From NCBI RefSeq assembly GCF_030499535.1, contig NZ_JASTLB010000001.1:4464001-4528000 (forward strand): DNA of 64,000 bases, in the 5' to 3' direction. The notes under the pieces are model-generated. The model was given only the letters and a program-made list of their open reading frames with translations, was not told where the DNA came from and did not search any database. This DNA is from Streptomyces sp. TG1A-8 (GTDB lineage Bacteria; Actinomycetota; Actinomycetes; Streptomycetales; Streptomycetaceae). The translations under genes were made by a program, and so were the position numbers. Of this stretch, positions 17,987 through 27,315 are shown piece by piece. The stretch's first letter is position 1; every line of letters begins with the position of its first letter.

Positions 17987-19333
17987 CTAGTTACCCGAGC
18001 CCTCGTGGACGTACTCCGTCGGAAGGACGGGTTCCCCCCGGGAGAGCTGCGTCGCGGACAGGGGCAGGCCGCCGCGCGCCGCCATGTGCCGCTCGCGGGC
18101 CACGTCCAGCGGTTCCCGGAAGACCACCTCGCCGCCCTTGACCAGTTCCACCAGCAGCTGCCGGTCGGCCAGCGCGGTCGGCACCGCTCCGGTGCCCACC
18201 ACCTCGGCCTCGGCCACGCCGTCCCCGTCCAGCCGCCGCGCGGCCCACTTGCGCCCGCCGACGGAGGTCTTGCCCCCGCTGGACTTCTTCGCGACCGGCA
18301 CCAGCGGCGCCCCCGGGTCGGCGGTCTCGGCGCGGGCGACCAGCTTGTAGACCATGGACGCGGTCGGGTGCCCCGAGCCGGTCACCAGCTGGGTGCCGAC
18401 GCCGTACGCGTCCACGGGCGCCGCCGCCAGCGAGGCGATGGCGTACTCGTCCAGGTCGGACGTCACGACGATCTTCGTGTCCGTCGCGCCCAGCTCGTCC
18501 AGCTGCTGCCGCACCCGGTGCGCGACCAGCAGCAGGTCCCCGGAGTCGATGCGCACCGCGCCCAGCTCGGGCCCGGCCACCTCCACCGCCGTGCGGACGG
18601 CCTCGGTGACGTCGTACGTGTCCACCAGGAGGGTCGTGCCCCGGCCCAGCGAGTCCACCTGCGCCCGGAAGGCGTCGCGCTCCCGGTCGTGCAGGAGGGT
18701 GAAGGCGTGGGCGGAGGTGCCGACCGTCGGGATGCCGTAGCGGAAGCCCGCCGCCAGGTCGGAGGTGGTCGCGAAGCCGCCGACGTAGGCGGCCCGCGCG
18801 GCGGCCACGGCGGCCAGCTCGTGGGTACGGCGGGCGCCCATCTCGATCAGCGGTCGGCCGCCGGCGGCCGCGGCCATCCGGGAGGCGGCGGCGGCGATCG
18901 CCGAGTCGTGGTTGAGGATGGAGAGGATCACGGTCTCCAGCAGCACGCACTCGGCGAAGGAGCCCTCCACCCGCATGACCGGCGAACCGGGGAAGTACAC
19001 CTCGCCCTCGGGGTAGCCCCAGATGTCACCGCCGAAGCGGTAGCCGGCCAGCCACGCCAGGGTCTCCTCGTCGACGATCGCCCGCTCCCGCAGGAAGCCG
19101 AGGACACCGTCGTCGAAGCGGAAGTTCACCACCGCGTCCAGGACGCGCCCGGTGCCCGCCACCACGCCGTAGCGGCGCCCCTCGGGCAGCCGCCGGGTGA
19201 AGACCTCGAACACGCTGCGCCGCTCGGCCGTACCGGCCTTCAGCGCGGCCTGCAGCATGGTCAACTCGTACTGGTCCGTGAAGAGCGCCGTCGAGGGGAC
19301 GTCCACCGGCAGCCCAAGGTCCGCTGTGTTCAT
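17987..19333 (-). CDS. pncB: Nicotinate phosphoribosyltransferase
   Basis: 448 residues from ATG 19333. It converts nicotinate and PRPP to nicotinate mononucleotide, using ATP. Family features include the N-terminal [15 protein letters not shown], the active-site region [29 protein letters not shown], the PRPP-binding [20 protein letters not shown] and the C-terminal [20 protein letters not shown]. It is followed by pncA, giving a nicotinamide-to-NaMN salvage pair, and is divergent from clpS with only 57 bp between starts, a compact shared control region. Confidence 0.96.
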   Translation of the reverse strand: MNTADLGLPVDVPSTALFTDQYELTMLQAALKAGTAERRSVFEVFTRRLPEGRRYGVVAGTGRVLDAVVNFRFDDGVLGFLRERAIVDEETLAWLAGYRFGGDIWGYPEGEVYFPGSPVMRVEGSFAECVLLETVILSILNHDSAIAAAASRMAAAAGGRPLIEMGARRTHELAAVAAARAAYVGGFATTSDLAAGFRYGIPTVGTSAHAFTLLHDRERDAFRAQVDSLGRGTTLLVDTYDVTEAVRTAVEVAGPELGAVRIDSGDLLLVAHRVRQQLDELGATDTKIVVTSDLDEYAIASLAAAPVDAYGVGTQLVTGSGHPTASMVYKLVARAETADPGAPLVPVAKKSSGGKTSVGGRKWAARRLDGDGVAEAEVVGTGAVPTALADRQLLVELVKGGEVVFREPLDVARERHMAARGGLPLSATQLSRGEPVLPTEYVHEGSGN

Positions 19334-19355
19334 GGCAGGGAATGGTACCCCCATT

Positions 19356-19370
19356 TCGTCAGTGTGACGA
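19356..19370. promoter_or_regulatory. Inverted repeat in the pncB/clpS divergent gap
   Basis: TCGTCA (19356-19361), spacer GTG, TGACGA (19365-19370). The repeat sits in the 57-bp gap between the two start codons and must overlap at least one promoter. It may be an operator for a NAD-salvage regulator; which protein binds is unknown. Confidence 0.45.
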
Positions 19371-19390
19371 TTTATGGCGGTCGTGGCAGC

Positions 19391-19708
19391 ATGGGCCCTG
19401 TGACGTCACCCGCGCCCGTAGAGACCGAACGCACCGAGTCGGCGGAGGAGGTCTTCGCCGTACCCGAGCCCGACGTCCCCTGGGTCACGATCGTCCACAA
19501 CGACCCGGTCAACCTCATGAGCTACGTGACGTACGTCTTCCAGACGTACTTCGGTTACTCCAAGGACAAGGCCACCAAGCTCATGCTCGACGTCCACCAC
19601 AAGGGCCGGGCGGTCGTCTCCAGCGGCAGTCGCGAGGAGATGGAACGCGACGTGCAGGCGATGCACGGCTACGGTCTGTGGGCCACCCTCCAGCAGGACC
19701 GGAAGTAG
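19391..19708 (+). CDS. clpS: ATP-dependent Clp protease adaptor ClpS
   Basis: 105 residues from ATG 19391 (GTG 19400 would give 102). ClpS binds the N-domain of ClpA/ClpC and delivers N-end-rule substrates. The conserved core is clear: [21 protein letters not shown] (the degron-pocket Asn-Asp-Pro), [27 protein letters not shown] and the final [15 protein letters not shown]2017 gene follows after 11 bp, a gene pair found repeatedly in actinobacteria. Confidence 0.96.
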   Translation: MGPVTSPAPVETERTESAEEVFAVPEPDVPWVTIVHNDPVNLMSYVTYVFQTYFGYSKDKATKLMLDVHHKGRAVVSSGSREEMERDVQAMHGYGLWATLQQDRK

Positions 19709-19719
19709 CGACCTCCTCC

Positions 19720-20331
19720 ATGCCCGGAACCTTCGAACCGCTCCCCGGCGGCGGCGCGGCCGTCGCGCTCGACGCCGTCGAGATCTCCATCGTCCGGTCG
19801 CTGGCCGTCCAGCTCCTGGAGATGATCGGCCCCGGCCCCGCCGGGGACGCCTCGGACGACCCGCTCGCCGAACTGTTCGCCGACGGCCCGAGCGAACCCC
19901 CCGCCGACCCGGTCCTGCGCCGGCTCTTCCCGGACGCCTACGGCGACCCGGAGGAGGCGCCCGCCTCCCCGGAGGAGGCCGAGCGGCGGCGGGCCCGCTC
20001 CGCCGAGTTCCGCCGCTACACCGAGAACGACCTGCGGGCCGGCAAGCGGGACAACGCCCTCGCGGTGATCCGCGACCTGGACGTGCTGGCCGCCTCGGCG
20101 GCCGGGGGCGGCGGGGCGGTGCTCAGGCTGTCCCCGGAGCAGTCCCGGCAGTGGCTCGGCGTGCTGAACGACCTGCGCCTGGCGATCGGCGCCCGGCTGG
20201 AAATCACCGACGAGGACGACACCGACCTGCTCTACGGCCTGCCGGACGAGGACCCGCGCAAGCCGATAGTGGTGGCCTACCTGTGGCTGGGCGGCCTCCA
20301 GGAGACGCTGGTGACGACCCTTATGCCGTGA
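19720..20331 (+). CDS. DUF2017 protein
   Basis: 203 residues. Soluble, no membrane segment. Helical pattern: EISIVRSLAVQLLEMIG at the start, an acidic Pro/Asp-rich region, YTENDLRAGKRDNALAVIRDLDVLA, then LSPEQSRQWLGVLNDLRLAIGARLEITDEDD and a C-terminal VVAYLWLGGLQETLVTTL. This matches the DUF2017 family, typically found downstream of clpS. The tight spacing (11 bp) suggests co-translation with ClpS and a link to regulated proteolysis, but no biochemical role is established that I know of. Confidence 0.9.
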   Translation: MPGTFEPLPGGGAAVALDAVEISIVRSLAVQLLEMIGPGPAGDASDDPLAELFADGPSEPPADPVLRRLFPDAYGDPEEAPASPEEAERRRARSAEFRRYTENDLRAGKRDNALAVIRDLDVLAASAAGGGGAVLRLSPEQSRQWLGVLNDLRLAIGARLEITDEDDTDLLYGLPDEDPRKPIVVAYLWLGGLQETLVTTLMP

Positions 20332-20648
20332 TCCGTCCCGATCGGTGTTCGCTCAGAGGACGCTCAAATCCGAATAACGATCCCATCACCACCGTGGTCG
20401 GATTTGCCGCGTTCGAGTGCCCTTTGTCTTTTTTGGCTGTGCGATGAGCCACATCGCGCCACGGTGATCAGTGCTGCGGCCGTGATAAATCTTCACGACC
20501 GCCCGGCGAACACCACCCACGTTCGGCCGGGTGCGCCACCGAGCCGGTGACCGCCGGCCAGGCACAGCTCCATCAATCCGGGGGGATCGAAACCCGGTCC
20601 GAGGCCGACGGAGGGCCCGGGTCGGCATGGAGAAAGGCGCACCTCAAC
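20332..20648. other. Intergenic region with terminator-like repeat and permease promoter zone
   Basis: 317 bp. CAAATCCGA (20365-20373) and TCGGATTTG (20398-20406) are perfect 9-bp arms 24 nt apart, a likely terminator for clpS-DUF2017. A T-run (CTTTTTT-like, near 20428) and a short stem GCGATG/CATCGC (about 20443-20459) follow. The A/T-enriched stretch 20480-20500 is the best promoter candidate for the permease, whose AGAAAGG ribosome-binding site lies about 12 bp before ATG 20649. Confidence 0.55.
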
Positions 20649-22067
20649 ATGGCCTCTGAGAAGGTCACCGAAGCCTCTGAGGAGGGCTACGAGCGCGGGC
20701 TCGGCAGCCGTCAGGTCCAGATGATCGCGATCGGCGGCGCCGTCGGCGTCGGCCTGTTCCTGGGCGCCGGGGCGAACATCGCCAAGGCGGGGCCCAGCCT
20801 CATCCTGATGTACGCCCTCGCGGGCGTGATCATCTTCTTCATCATGCGGGCCCTGGGCGAGCTGCTGCTGTACCGCCCGGTCTCCGGCTCCTTCGCCGAG
20901 TACTCCCGCGAGTTCCTCGGACCGTTCTTCGGCTACTTCACCGGCTGGACGTACTGGCTGATGTGGGTGGTGACCGGCATGGCCGAGCTGACGGCCGCCG
21001 CGATCTACGTCAACTACTGGTTCCCGTCCGTCCCGCAGTGGGTGACCGCGCTGGTCTTCCTGGTGGTCCTGTTCGTGGCCAACCTGATCTCGGTGAAGCT
21101 GTTCGGCGAGATCGAGTTCTGGTTCTCCATGGTCAAGGTCACCGCACTGGTCGGCATGATCGTGATCGGCCTCGGCGTGCTCACCTTCGGCTTCAGCGCC
21201 GCCGGCGACACGGCCTCCGTCTCGAACCTGTGGCAGTTCGACGGCTTCTTCCCCAAGGGCATCGGCTCCTCCCTGATGACCCTGCAGGGCGTGATGTTCG
21301 CCTACCTCGCCGTCGAACTGGTCGGCGTCACCGCGGGCGAGTCCGAGGACCCGGAGAAGACCCTCCCGAAGGCGATCAACACCCTGCCCTGGCGCATCGC
21401 CCTGTTCTACGTCGGTGCCCTCACGGTCATCCTGTGCGTGGTGAAGTGGACCCAGTTCGCGGAGGGCGTCAGTCCCTTCGTGAAGGCCTTCGCGGTCATC
21501 GGCATCCCGGCCGGCGCCGGCATCGTCAACTTCGTGGTGCTCACCGCGGCCCTGTCCTCCTGCAACTCCGGCATGTACTCCACCGGCCGCATGCTGCGCA
21601 CCCTGGCCGACAACGGCGAGGCCCCGCGGGTCTTCGCCCGGCTGTCGTCGACCAGGACGCCGGCGTTCGGCATCACGGTCTCCGTCGCCTTCATGGGCAT
21701 CGGCGTGGTGCTGAACTACGTCGTCCCGGAGAAGGCGTTCGGCTACGTCACCTCCGTCGCCACCGCGGCCGGCATCTGGACCTGGCTGATGATCCTGGTC
21801 AGCCACGTGCTGTACCGCCGCGCGGTCGACGCGGGCCGGCTGCCCGCCTCCTCCTTCCCGGCGCCGGGCGGCGCGGTGTGCTCCTACGTCGCCATCGCGT
21901 TCCTGCTCTTCGTCACCGGCCTGATCGCGTACGACGCCGACTCCCGCGTCTGCCTGTACGTGATGGCGGTCTGGGCGGTCGCGCTCGGGATCGGCTGGTT
22001 CGTGCTGAAGAGCCGCACGCCGGAGATCGCCGACCGCCGCGAGCCGTCCCTCGAAAAGGTCGGCTGA
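20649..22067 (+). CDS. Amino acid permease (APC superfamily, AAT family)
   Basis: 472 residues with 12 predicted membrane segments. N-terminal GLGSRQVQMIAIGGAVGVGLFLGAG is the AAT signature (substrate-binding glycine-rich TM1), followed by SGSFAEYSREFLGPFFGYFTGWTYWLMWVVTGMAELTAAA, which resembles the D-serine/D-alanine/glycine (CycA) and GABA permease subgroup. VGVTAGESEDPEKTLPKAINTLPWRI is the conserved loop after TM6. It is a proton-coupled uptake carrier in the cytoplasmic membrane. Which amino acid is carried cannot be settled. ATG 20649 is preferred over an upstream GTG because homologous sequence and a Shine-Dalgarno start here. Confidence 0.93.
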   Translation: MASEKVTEASEEGYERGLGSRQVQMIAIGGAVGVGLFLGAGANIAKAGPSLILMYALAGVIIFFIMRALGELLLYRPVSGSFAEYSREFLGPFFGYFTGWTYWLMWVVTGMAELTAAAIYVNYWFPSVPQWVTALVFLVVLFVANLISVKLFGEIEFWFSMVKVTALVGMIVIGLGVLTFGFSAAGDTASVSNLWQFDGFFPKGIGSSLMTLQGVMFAYLAVELVGVTAGESEDPEKTLPKAINTLPWRIALFYVGALTVILCVVKWTQFAEGVSPFVKAFAVIGIPAGAGIVNFVVLTAALSSCNSGMYSTGRMLRTLADNGEAPRVFARLSSTRTPAFGITVSVAFMGIGVVLNYVVPEKAFGYVTSVATAAGIWTWLMILVSHVLYRRAVDAGRLPASSFPAPGGAVCSYVAIAFLLFVTGLIAYDADSRVCLYVMAVWAVALGIGWFVLKSRTPEIADRREPSLEKVG

Positions 22068-22147
22068 GCGGCCCAGGACCCTTCCCGGGACGTCCGGCCG
22101 CCGGGAGTTCTCGTGGCACCCCCGGCGGCCACCGCTCAGGACGTCCG

Positions 22148-22194
22148 CCGTGGGGCGGCCCCGCACCGGTCACCGGTGCGGGGCCACCCCACGG
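22148..22194. terminator. Hairpin terminator after the permease gene
   Basis: CCGTGGGG and GGCCCCGCACCGGT pair with ACCGGTGCGGGGCC and CCCCACGG: a stem of more than 20 bp with one small bulge and a very short loop (CC-ACCGGT is itself palindromic). Confidence 0.85.
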
Positions 22195-22260
22195 CGTCCC
22201 CGGACGCCCGGCCCGACGCGCCGGGCACGGCCCCTTTCCCCTCTGCTTATCCTGGCCGAC

Positions 22261-22683
22261 ATGCTGACCATCACCCAGGACCTGTACGACCGCATCGTCG
22301 CCCACGCCCGCCAGGACCACCCCGACGAGGCGTGCGGCGTGGTCGCCGGCCCGGTGGGCGCCGGCCGCCCCGAGCGCTTCATCCCGATGCTGAACGCGGC
22401 CCGCTCGCCCACGTTCTACGAGTTCGACTCGCAGGACCTGCTCAAGCTCTACCGCGAGATGGACGACCGCGACGAGGAGCCGGTGGTGATCTACCACTCC
22501 CACACGGCGACCGAGGCCTACCCCTCGCGCACCGACATCGGCTACGCCAACGAGCCCGGCGCCCACTACGTCCTCGTCTCCACCGCGGACGCCGACGGCC
22601 TCGGCGAGTTCCAGTTCCGCTCCTTCCGGATCCTCGACGGCGAGGTCACGGAGGAGGAGGTCAAGGTCGTCGACGCGTACTGA
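22261..22683 (+). CDS. mec: JAMM/Mov34-type zinc protease, Mec homologue of the CysO cysteine pathway
   Basis: 140 residues. JAMM motif: Glu23 (DEACG), then His79-Ser-His81 followed by Asp92 (YHSHTATEAYPSRTD), the zinc ligands and active site. In Mycobacterium tuberculosis the homologous protease releases cysteine from the CysO-cysteine adduct. The cysO and cysM genes lie just downstream, so the same role is very likely. Because the CysO here ends Gly-Gly-Met-Ala, this protease could also trim the two extra residues to expose Gly-Gly, as JAMM proteases do for other sulfur carriers. Start ATG 22261 is unambiguous. Confidence 0.92.
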   Translation: MLTITQDLYDRIVAHARQDHPDEACGVVAGPVGAGRPERFIPMLNAARSPTFYEFDSQDLLKLYREMDDRDEEPVVIYHSHTATEAYPSRTDIGYANEPGAHYVLVSTADADGLGEFQFRSFRILDGEVTEEEVKVVDAY

Positions 22684-22773
22684 TCCGGTGCCGATTCCGC
22701 GATCCGGACGGATTCCATCCAGGATGCGGGATCACACTCCGGAAGGCGGGCCGGGAATCGATACGATGAGCCC

Positions 22774-22869
22774 ATGGTTCTGAACGACGTGAGCGAAAAG
22801 GCGCCGAGCACGCTGCTCGTGGCGCGGCTGCACGTCGACCTGTGCAGGCTGAACAGCGCCATCTGTTGA
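22774..22869 (+). CDS. Cysteine-ended leader peptide upstream of cysO-cysM
   Basis: A 31-residue ORF, ATG 22774 to TGA 22867, lying between mec and cysO. It ends LHVDLCRLNSAIC, matching a class of short actinobacterial putative leader peptides that end in an Arg/His-rich HVDL..R..SA.C motif and sit upstream of sulfur-assimilation genes. Cys codons are TGC (residue 24) and TGT immediately before the stop (residue 31). A GC-rich stem region (about 22895-22920) follows. The arrangement suggests that ribosome stalling at the terminal Cys codon controls cysO-cysM by attenuation when charged tRNA-Cys is low. Coding is supported by the family motif; the mechanism is inference. Confidence 0.82.
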   Translation: MVLNDVSEKAPSTLLVARLHVDLCRLNSAIC

Positions 22870-22955
22870 CGTTCCCCACCGCCGTACGGCCGTGAGCCGC
22901 GGCGCGCCGCCGCGCGCCCACCGACCCACACACCTTCCGACAGGAGCCCGCAACC

Positions 22956-23234
22956 ATGGCCATCGAGGTCCGCATCCCCACCATCCTCCGCACCTACACC
23001 GACGGCCAGAAGGCGGTGGAAGGCACCGGGGAGACCCTCGCCGAGCTGTTCGCCGACCTCGAGGCCCGGCACGCCGGCATCCAGGCCCGCATCGTGGACG
23101 GGGACCAGCTCCGCCGCTTCGTCAACGTCTACCTGAACGACGAGGACGTGCGCTTCCTGGACGGCATCAACACCAAGCTGTCCGACGGCGACAACGTCAC
23201 GATCCTGCCGGCCGTCGCCGGCGGCATGGCCTGA
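22956..23234 (+). CDS. cysO: CysO/ThiS/MoaD-family sulfur-carrier protein
   Basis: 92 residues, ubiquitin-like beta-grasp fold (IEVRIPTILRTYTDGQ at the start; RRFVNVYLNDEDVRFLDG and KLSDGDNVTILPAVAGG at the end). The C-terminal Gly-Gly is thiocarboxylated after adenylation; CysM then uses it with O-phosphoserine to make CysO-cysteine. Oddly the protein ends Gly-Gly-Met-Ala, so two residues must be removed before activation. The adjacent JAMM protease is the natural candidate. A leader peptide precedes the gene, and cysM begins 18 bp after its stop, so the two are translated from one mRNA. Confidence 0.93.
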   Translation: MAIEVRIPTILRTYTDGQKAVEGTGETLAELFADLEARHAGIQARIVDGDQLRRFVNVYLNDEDVRFLDGINTKLSDGDNVTILPAVAGGMA

Positions 23235-23246
23235 CCGGGCCGCTGA

Positions 23247-24203
<957 letters not shown>

Positions 24204-24235
24204 TCCGCCCCCACCACCGGCCAACTGCGTCCCAG

Positions 24236-24255
24236 CCCCCTCCCACGAGGGGGTT
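24236..24255. terminator. Terminator hairpin after cysM
   Basis: CCCCCTCCC and GAGGGGGT flanking a short ACG loop form a stem about 30-50 bp after the cysM stop, followed by an A/T-richer stretch. Confidence 0.6.
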
Positions 24256-24474
24256 AAGCCATTGCTACGGAGCAGCAAAGAATTCCCAGCGGTACTGCCG
24301 GTGATCGCCCGGCGGGGGCTACGGTCCTCCCGCACCCTGTCATGTCACGCTCATTCGGCGGCGGGGTGCCTGTGAGTGTCATGCTCATGACTGCGCGATC
24401 CGCCGCCGCTACGCGCGTCACGGGCCTGCCCACCCAGAGCGAGAAACCCCACTTCCCGATGGAGGCAGCACCCC

Positions 24475-26538
24475 ATGCGTGAGTCCCGCCCGGGCGGGCG
24501 GAAGCGGAGTCTGCGAAGACTCCTGTCCGCCGCCCTGCCCACCCTCGCCCTCACCGTCGCCGGACTGGCCGCGGCACCGACGGCCGGGGCCCAGGCCGCC
24601 GCGCCCGCGCATCCCGCCACCCGGGCCGCGCAGAACGCCCAGGCCCTGACCGACCCCGGCCGGCAGACCTTCCACGCCACCGGCCGGGCCGGCCAGAAGG
24701 TGCCCACCCGGCACCTGTGCGCCACCGCCCGCCCCGGCCGGGCGTCCTGCTTCGCCCAGCGCCGCACCGACATCAAGCAGCGCCTGGCCGCCGCCGTCGC
24801 CGCCGCGCCCTCCGGCCTGTCCCCGGCCAACCTGCACAGCGCCTACAACCTGCCCTCCACCGGCGGCTCCGGCCTGACGGTCGCCGTGGTCGACGCCTAC
24901 AACGACCCCAACGCCGAGTCGGACCTGGCCACTTACCGCTCCACCTACGGCCTGTCCACCTGCACCAAGGCCAACGGCTGCTTCAAGCAGGTCAGCCAGA
25001 CCGGCTCGACCACCTCGCTGCCCTCCAACGACACCGGCTGGGCCGGCGAGGAGGCGCTCGACCTCGACATGGTCAGCGCGGTCTGCCCCAACTGCAACAT
25101 CGTCCTGGTCGAGGCCAGCTCCGCCAACGACACCGACCTCGGCATCGCCGAGAACGAGGCCGTCGCGCTCGGCGCCAAGTTCGTCTCCAACAGCTGGGGC
25201 GGCGACGAGGCGTCCGGCCAGACCACCGAGGACACCCAGTACTTCAAGCACCCGGGCGTCGCCATCACCGTCTCCGCGGGCGACTCCGGCTACGGCGCCG
25301 AGTACCCGGCGACCTCCCAGTACGTCACCGCCGTCGGCGGCACGGCGCTGAGCGCGTCCTCCAGCTCCCGCGGCTGGACCGAGTCGGTGTGGAACACCAG
25401 CTCCTCCGAGGGCACCGGCTCCGGCTGCTCCGCCTACGACCCCAAGCCGAGCTGGCAGACCGACACCGGCTGCGCCAAGCGCATGGAGGCCGACGTCTCC
25501 GCGGTCGCCGACCCGGCCACCGGCGTGGCGGTCTACGACACCTACGGCGGCTCCGGCTGGGCGGTCTACGGCGGCACCAGCGCCTCCGCCCCGATCATCG
25601 CCGGCGTGTACGCCCTCGCGGGCACCCCGGGCTCCACCGACTACCCGGCGAAGTACCCGTACACCCACACCGGCAACCTGTACGACGTGACCAGCGGCAG
25701 CAACGGCTCCTGCTCCACCGCGTACTTCTGCCGGGCGGCCGCCGGCTACGACGGCCCGACCGGCTGGGGCACCCCGAACGGCACCACCGCCTTCACCGCC
25801 GGCACCGGCACCGGCAACACGGTGACCGTCACCAACCCCGGCAGTCAGTCCACCGCCACCGGCAGCGCGGTCAGCCTGCAGATCAGGGCCACCGACAGCG
25901 CGGGCGCGGCCCTGACCTACGGCGCCTCCGGCCTGCCGGCCGGCCTGTCCGTCAACGCCTCCACCGGCCTGATCTCCGGCACCGCGTCCACCGCGGGCAC
26001 CTACCAGGTCACGGTCACCGCGAAGGACTCCACCGGCGCCACCGGCTCCACCTCCTTCACCTGGACCGTCGGTTCCTCCGGCGGCACCTGCGCCCCGGCG
26101 CAGCTGCTCGGCAACCCGGGCTTCGAGTCGGGCAGCACCACCTGGACCGCCTCCAGCGGGGTCATCACCAACGACACCGGTGAGGCGGCGCACAGCGGCT
26201 CGTACAAGGCGTGGCTCGACGGGTACGGCTCCGCGCACACCGACTCGCTGTCCCAGTCGGTGGCCGTCCCGGCCGGCTGCCGGGCCAGCCTGACCTTCTA
26301 CCTGCACATCGACACCGCGGAGACCGGCAGCACCGCCTACGACAAGCTGACGGTCACCGCCGGGTCGACCACCCTGGCGACCTACTCCAACACCAACGCC
26401 GCCTCCGGGTACGCGCAGAAGACCTTCGACCTGTCCTCCTTCGCGGGCAGTACGGTCACCCTGAAGTTCAGCGGGGTGGAGGACTCCTCCCAGCAGACCA
26501 GCTTCGTCGTCGACGACACCGCCCTGACGACCGGCTGA
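24475..26538 (+). CDS. Secreted S53 (sedolisin-type) serine peptidase with Ig-like and C-terminal beta domains
   Basis: 687 residues. A long twin-arginine-like or Sec signal ([33 protein letters not shown]) spans residues 9-41. The S53 catalytic set is visible: Glu192 and Asp196 (GEEALD), Asp270 (VSAGDSG) and Ser369 (GGTSASAP). The propeptide is at most about 75 residues, much shorter than the roughly 200 of classical sedolisins. Paired cysteines ([20 protein letters not shown]) suggest disulfides. After the catalytic domain come a putative Ig-like fold (about 443-540) and a CBM-like beta-sandwich with [11 protein letters not shown] (about 545-687), likely for polymer or wall binding. Confidence 0.93.
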   Translation: MRESRPGGRKRSLRRLLSAALPTLALTVAGLAAAPTAGAQAAAPAHPATRAAQNAQALTDPGRQTFHATGRAGQKVPTRHLCATARPGRASCFAQRRTDIKQRLAAAVAAAPSGLSPANLHSAYNLPSTGGSGLTVAVVDAYNDPNAESDLATYRSTYGLSTCTKANGCFKQVSQTGSTTSLPSNDTGWAGEEALDLDMVSAVCPNCNIVLVEASSANDTDLGIAENEAVALGAKFVSNSWGGDEASGQTTEDTQYFKHPGVAITVSAGDSGYGAEYPATSQYVTAVGGTALSASSSSRGWTESVWNTSSSEGTGSGCSAYDPKPSWQTDTGCAKRMEADVSAVADPATGVAVYDTYGGSGWAVYGGTSASAPIIAGVYALAGTPGSTDYPAKYPYTHTGNLYDVTSGSNGSCSTAYFCRAAAGYDGPTGWGTPNGTTAFTAGTGTGNTVTVTNPGSQSTATGSAVSLQIRATDSAGAALTYGASGLPAGLSVNASTGLISGTASTAGTYQVTVTAKDSTGATGSTSFTWTVGSSGGTCAPAQLLGNPGFESGSTTWTASSGVITNDTGEAAHSGSYKAWLDGYGSAHTDSLSQSVAVPAGCRASLTFYLHIDTAETGSTAYDKLTVTAGSTTLATYSNTNAASGYAQKTFDLSSFAGSTVTLKFSGVEDSSQQTSFVVDDTALTTG

Positions 26539-26550
26539 CCCGCACGGCAC

Positions 26551-26589
26551 CGGGTCCCGCACACGGCAGCCGCCCGGGTGCGGGACCCG
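26551..26589. terminator. Terminator hairpin after the S53 peptidase gene
   Basis: CGGGTCCCGCAC (26551-26562) and GTGCGGGACCCG (26578-26589) are perfect 12-bp arms with a 15-nt loop, 13 bp after the stop codon. Confidence 0.82.
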
Positions 26590-26744
26590 CGCGTCGCAGG
26601 GGACCGCCCGGGTGGGGGCCGCGGGCGTGCGGAACCCGTCCGGGTACGGGATCCCCGCCGGGCGGGGGATCCGTTCGCGCCGGTGGTACGTCACATCCGC
26701 ACCGGGCGGCCGACCGGCCGGCCACGGCAGAAAGGCGGTCACCC

Positions 26745-27218
26745 ATGCGCCGTACGACGCTCAGCGCCCTCGCGGTGGTGGCGCTGTTCCTCACGGGCTG
26801 CGGCTCCCGGGGCGGGGACGGGGACACCGGCGCCGCCGGCACGGTGTCCCCGTCCCCGTCCCCCACCCGGTCCGGCACCGGCGCGCCCGGCACCGGATGC
26901 ACCGCGCAGGCCGCGCTGCGGGCCGCCGACGACGGCCGCACCGTCTGCGTGGGCCGGGGCGGCGAGGTCCGGCTCACCCTGGACGGCACCCGGGAGCGCC
27001 CCTGGAAGCCGGTCGCGGCGAGCGGCGGCGCCCTGGAGGCGGTCAACGCGGGCCTCGTCCTGCGGCCGGGCGACGCCACGGCCGCCTACCGGGCGGTGGC
27101 CGCCGGAACGGTACGCCTCACCTCGTCCCGCCCCCTGTGCGCCGAGCCCACCGCCCCCGGCCAGGTCGCCTGCAAGGGGATCCAGGAGTGGACGGTCACC
27201 GTGCGGGTGGACCGCTAG
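26745..27218 (+). CDS. Lipoprotein, hypothetical
   Basis: 157 residues. MRRTTLSALAVVALFLTGCGS is a lipoprotein signal peptide with the lipobox LTGC (Cys20). A Ser/Pro/Thr-rich tether follows, then a compact domain of about 100 residues with paired cysteines (GTGCTAQAALRAADDGRTVC, PLCAEPTAPGQVACKG) and RVTVTV-like strands. The pattern of an all-beta protein with VCVGRGGEVRLTLDG resembles proteinase-inhibitor-like or Chagasin/DUF-type lipoproteins; next to a secreted peptidase an inhibitor role is tempting but unproven. Shine-Dalgarno AGAAAGG before ATG 26745. Confidence 0.8.
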   Translation: MRRTTLSALAVVALFLTGCGSRGGDGDTGAAGTVSPSPSPTRSGTGAPGTGCTAQAALRAADDGRTVCVGRGGEVRLTLDGTRERPWKPVAASGGALEAVNAGLVLRPGDATAAYRAVAAGTVRLTSSRPLCAEPTAPGQVACKGIQEWTVTVRVDR

Positions 27219-27230
27219 GACCTCTCCTTC

Positions 27231-27261
27231 GGACCGGGCCGGACCTCCGCGGGCCCGGTCC
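27231..27261. terminator. Tail-to-tail terminator between lipoprotein and PemK genes
   Basis: GGACCGGGCC (27231-27240) and GGCCCGGTCC (27252-27261), perfect 10-bp arms with an 11-nt loop. Confidence 0.8.
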
Positions 27262-27315
27262 GGTCCGAACGGAAAACCCCAGGGCCGCCGCCGGGCCCGC
27301 GCCCGGGCCGACGGG

